Shown one piece after another: positions 61,025 to 64,000 of a stretch of DNA of 64,000 bases (position 1 is its first letter; each line of letters opens with the position of its first letter). This DNA comes from an uncultured Pelagibacteraceae bacterium. GTDB taxonomy: Bacteria > Pseudomonadota > Alphaproteobacteria > Pelagibacterales > Pelagibacteraceae. The notes below the pieces were generated by a model. It was given only the letters and a program-made list of their open reading frames with translations, ran no database searches and was not told where the DNA came from. Made by a program: the position numbers and the translations under genes. The stretch spans positions 79,410 to 143,409 of the forward strand of contig CACJNI010000003.1 in the NCBI GenBank assembly GCA_902594705.1. Direction: 5' to 3'.

Positions 61025-61580
61025 CTATTTTGTAACCACCATTCAAACTTGATATAAAATTTTTATCATAAAATTTTTTTTCTATTTTTTTTCTCAATCT
61101 ATAAATATGTGTTTCAACTGTATGAGTATCTAATTGCGACCTATGTCCCCAGACTTCTTTTTGCAATTTTGTTATTGTGATAGATTTTTTAGATTTATTT
61201 AAGAAAAAAATGATTTTTGCCTCTTTTTCAGTAAGGTTTAAATTTCCTTTTTTGTCAGACAAAATTTTTGAATTCAGATTTAAATAATAGTTACCTATTT
61301 GGATTTTGTTTTGTTGATTAAATTTTATTTTTAAAAAATTTATATTAATAATTTCAAATAATTTTATAATATTAATAGGGTATTGATTTATGATGACTTG
61401 ATTTTCAAAATTTTTCAATTTTTTATTAGAAATAATTAGACAGTTATTTTTTGTGAATATATCTTGAATATTGTTGGAGTTGACTGCTTTAATTTCAAAA
61501 TTTAGATAAGATTTAGCTTCATTTAAAATATTAAATAATTCATTAAATTTGTATATAATTAATGTTTGTTGGTCAGTCAT
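61017..61580 (-). CDS. OmpR-type winged-helix DNA-binding protein with degenerate receiver-like N-terminus
   Basis: LTEKEAKIIFFLNKSKKSITITKLQKEVWGHRSQLDTHTVETHIYRLRKKIE...ISSLNGGYKI. Confidence 0.85.
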   Translation of the reverse strand: MTDQQTLIIYKFNELFNILNEAKSYLNFEIKAVNSNNIQDIFTKNNCLIISNKKLKNFENQVIINQYPINIIKLFEIININFLKIKFNQQNKIQIGNYYLNLNSKILSDKKGNLNLTEKEAKIIFFLNKSKKSITITKLQKEVWGHRSQLDTHTVETHIYRLRKKIEKKFYDKNFISSLNGGYKIDA

Positions 61581-61591
61581 TTTATTACAAT

Positions 61592-62086
61592 ATGTTAATT
61601 ATATTAAAAAATAAAGATACTCTTATTTTTGATGAGTTTAAATTTAGGTGTTGTATTGGAAAAAATGGCTTTTCAAAAAAAAAGGTTGAAGGTGACAAAA
61701 AAACTCCTACCGGATTATTTTCTCTAGGTCATTTATATTATAGAGCCGATAAAAAAGAAAAGCCTGATACAAAAATAAAAACAATAAAAATTTTGAAAAA
61801 TATGGGATGGTGTAACGACTCAAGTTCAAGAGAGTTTTATAACAAAATTATTAATACTAGATTGAAAGTTAAACATGAAAAACTAAGAAGAAACGACTTC
61901 AAATATGATTATTTTTTACACATAAAATATAATTGGAAAAAAATAAAATTGGGTATTGGCAGTGCAATATTTATTCATTTAACAAAAGATTACTCTCCAA
62001 CAGCAGGATGTATTGGAATTTCAGAAAAAGACTTTTTGATATTGATAAAATTAATAAATAAGAAAACAAAAATCAAAATTCTTTAA
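61592..62086 (+). CDS. YkuD-like L,D-transpeptidase domain protein
   Basis: EGDKKTPTGLFSLGHLYYR, GSAIFIHLTKDYSPTAGCIGISEKD (HxxN/..GCIGI catalytic signature). Confidence 0.82.
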   Translation: MLIILKNKDTLIFDEFKFRCCIGKNGFSKKKVEGDKKTPTGLFSLGHLYYRADKKEKPDTKIKTIKILKNMGWCNDSSSREFYNKIINTRLKVKHEKLRRNDFKYDYFLHIKYNWKKIKLGIGSAIFIHLTKDYSPTAGCIGISEKDFLILIKLINKKTKIKIL

Positions 62087-62736
62087 GTTCTTTTTCCAAA
62101 TATCTCTGTACCAATCCTAATATAAGTAGAACCATAATTTATAGCATTCATATAATCAGATGACATACCCATACTCAACTCTTCAAAATTATACTTTCGA
62201 TTTAATTCAGACATTTTTTTAAAGTATTCAGTGCTGTCCTCATCAAATGGCGGAATGCACATTAATCCTATTATTTTGAGATTTAAACTCATGCAATAGT
62301 CATAAAACTCATTTAAATTGTTTTCATCTACACCTGATTTTTGTTTTTCTTTTCCAATATTTACTTGGATAAACAATTTGGGATGTAAATTATTTTCTTT
62401 AACTTGTGCTGCTATTTTATCTGCAAGCTTTTTACTATCTAAAGAGTGAATATAATCAAATAATCTTAGAGCGAATTTAACTTTATTTGTTTGTAAACGT
62501 CCAATTAAATGTAATTTTATATTTTGGTTGTTTTTTTTTATATCTGACCATTTATCCATTGCTTCTTGGACTTTATTTTCACCATAATCTTCATGCCCGT
62601 GTTCTATTAGGGGCATAATATGATCGATTTTGAATGTTTTTGATACAGCAACAATTTTTGGAGACTTTAAATTTGAAGTATTTTTAGTCTTAACATTTTG
62701 TTCAATTTTAAGTAAATTTTTTATTGTTTCATGCAT
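62083..62736 (-). CDS. yggS: YggS/PLPBP family pyridoxal phosphate homeostasis protein
   Basis: PKIVAVSKTF, DYGENKVQEAMDKW, HLIGRLQTNKVK, MGMSSDYMNAINYGSTYIRIGTEIFG. Confidence 0.95.
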   Translation of the reverse strand: MHETIKNLLKIEQNVKTKNTSNLKSPKIVAVSKTFKIDHIMPLIEHGHEDYGENKVQEAMDKWSDIKKNNQNIKLHLIGRLQTNKVKFALRLFDYIHSLDSKKLADKIAAQVKENNLHPKLFIQVNIGKEKQKSGVDENNLNEFYDYCMSLNLKIIGLMCIPPFDEDSTEYFKKMSELNRKYNFEELSMGMSSDYMNAINYGSTYIRIGTEIFGKRT

Positions 62737-63258
62737 AACAAAATTCCAGCCAAATTTTATTTTATAAATAGTTTTAAAAAAAATAATATTGATAATTTAG
62801 ATAATAATACAGCAATAATATATAGAAATTATAATAAAAAACTGAATATTAAAGAAATTATTAAAATTAAAGAATACTGTTCCAAAAAAAAAATAAAATT
62901 TATCTTATCAAATAATTTAAAAATTGCATTATCGCTAAACCTGGATGGAGGTTATATACCATCTTTTAAAAAAGATTTTAGTCATCTTAATTATAATTTT
63001 AAGTCTAATTTTTTAATTCTTGGATCTGCACATAATTTAAAAGAAGTGAGAATAAAAGAAAGACAAAGAGTTAAAATAATTTTTATATCTTCATTATTTA
63101 AAAAAAATAAGAACTATCTTGGGATTTACAAATTTAAAAATCTAATATCCTTAACAAAAAAAAAAATAATCGCTCTTGGCGGAATTTCTACGTTGAATGA
63201 AAAAAAGTTAAAAATTTTAAATTGTTATGGATTTGGTGGTATTTCATATTTTGAGTAA
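62731..63258 (+). CDS. Thiamine phosphate synthase/TenI-like protein, divergent
   Basis: TIM-barrel end KKKIIALGGISTLNEKKLKILNCYGFGGIS; N-terminal ISFKEYC-like segment; weak overall conservation. Confidence 0.65.
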   Translation: MHNKIPAKFYFINSFKKNNIDNLDNNTAIIYRNYNKKLNIKEIIKIKEYCSKKKIKFILSNNLKIALSLNLDGGYIPSFKKDFSHLNYNFKSNFLILGSAHNLKEVRIKERQRVKIIFISSLFKKNKNYLGIYKFKNLISLTKKKIIALGGISTLNEKKLKILNCYGFGGISYFE

Positions 63259-63259
63259 A

Positions 63260-63286
63260 AAAAAGGCCCCTAAAAGGGGCCTTTTT
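63260..63286. terminator. Bidirectional rho-independent terminator
   Basis: AAAAAGGCCCC-TAAAA-GGGGCCTTTTT between convergent genes. Confidence 0.9.
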
Positions 63287-63307
63287 AATTAAGATATTTC
63301 GCTTAAA

Positions 63308-64000
63308 TTAGAATGCGAAAGATACTCCAAGTTCGTAACTTTGTAAGTCAGTAGCGTTTACGTTACTTACGTTATCTACACTATTGAAAGTTCCACTTAG
63401 ACCAATTGATCCCATAGTGTATGATACACCAATTGCATAAGCTTCTTGGTCATCATTTGTAGCGTAGTCGATTTCATGGTTACCGTAAGATACAGCTAAG
63501 TCATCAGATACTTGGTAAGATATACCAAAACCAGTCGACTCTAAGTCTCCGTTAACTGCAGTACTATCAGCTTCTGAAACCTGTATACCAACTGTCATAC
63601 CACCCATTGCGTATGTAGCAAACATAGTGTCTTCATCAATTTCAGTACCTGTATTTACTTCTGAAGTACCAGCTGCATAACCTAATCTTAGGCCATCAAT
63701 ACCAGTATATTCAATAGCAAAGTCAGTGTAAGAAACATCAGACTCAGTACCTTGTGCATTAATGTATGCTGCAACAAATGTGAAACCTGAATCATGAGAA
63801 TATGTATATGTAAACATATCTTCTTGAGTATTTCCGTTGATGATATCATCATCAGCATTTGTTACTACATCCCATGGCTCTTCTTTAGCTGTTGGCATTA
63901 CGTCGTCTCTAGCGCTTAATGCACTTGCTCCGCCGTGACCAGCAAATACTAAAGTACCTGCATCACCAAAATCTAAAGTAATTGAGTGATCGTCAACGTT
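63308..64000 (-). CDS. Outer-membrane porin (partial, N-terminus outside window)
   Basis: Frame open from base 64000 (NVDDHSITLDFGDAGTLVFAGHGGASALSARDDVMPTA...); alternating beta-strand pattern ending ...LQSYELGVSFAF with terminal Phe. Confidence 0.87.
   Translation of the reverse strand, partial: NVDDHSITLDFGDAGTLVFAGHGGASALSARDDVMPTAKEEPWDVVTNADDDIINGNTQEDMFTYTYSHDSGFTFVAAYINAQGTESDVSYTDFAIEYTGIDGLRLGYAAGTSEVNTGTEIDEDTMFATYAMGGMTVGIQVSEADSTAVNGDLESTGFGISYQVSDDLAVSYGNHEIDYATNDDQEAYAIGVSYTMGSIGLSGTFNSVDNVSNVNATDLQSYELGVSFAF

Noticed and set aside
1-64000. CRISPR arrays, transposases, phage genes or integrases
   Set aside because: No regularly spaced repeats, terminal inverted repeats or recognisable mobile-element proteins were seen; the only short direct repeats are the regulatory-type sites near katG

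Overview
This is an AT-rich, densely packed alphaproteobacterial chromosome window. Gene content and streamlining look SAR11/Pelagibacterales-like, which is my inference. It is mostly core genome: a 3' helicase fragment, fdxA, carD, fadD, tRNA-Leu(CAA), dsbB, coq7, argH-lptM-lysA, dnaN/dnaA, rpsT, mutM, ubiE-ubiB-coaBC-dut, katG, irr-fabA-fabB-fabI, the colinear block murJ-trpS-nfu-tsaB-fur-miaB-phoH-ybeY-lnt-metK-nusA-infB-rbfA-rpsO-pnp, maeB, rsmI/lpoA/dolP-like genes, grpE-dnaK-dnaJ, dapB, nth, yggS, and a partial porin. No CRISPR array, transposon or prophage was recognised. The main points of interest are things the supplied ORF track misses. (1) A compact gene at 3254-3480 (minus) with promoter, 5' hairpin, SD and terminator encodes a 27-aa histone-tail-like peptide (MAKRRKKAAKKKTKKKAKKKAKKKRRK), next to a CarD protein with its own long lysine-rich N-terminal tail. 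(2) A 38-aa ArfA-like ribosome-rescue ORF is hidden at 60908-61024 (minus). (3) Irr-box-like sites lie in front of katG and irr. (4) A three-copy Fur-box-like array lies upstream of an untracked 59-aa Cys4-type mini-protein. (5) A tRNA-Leu sits 8 nt from the fadD start codon. (6) Several divergent gene pairs have nearly touching or overlapping start codons. No searches were run; family calls come from recognising motifs in the translations.
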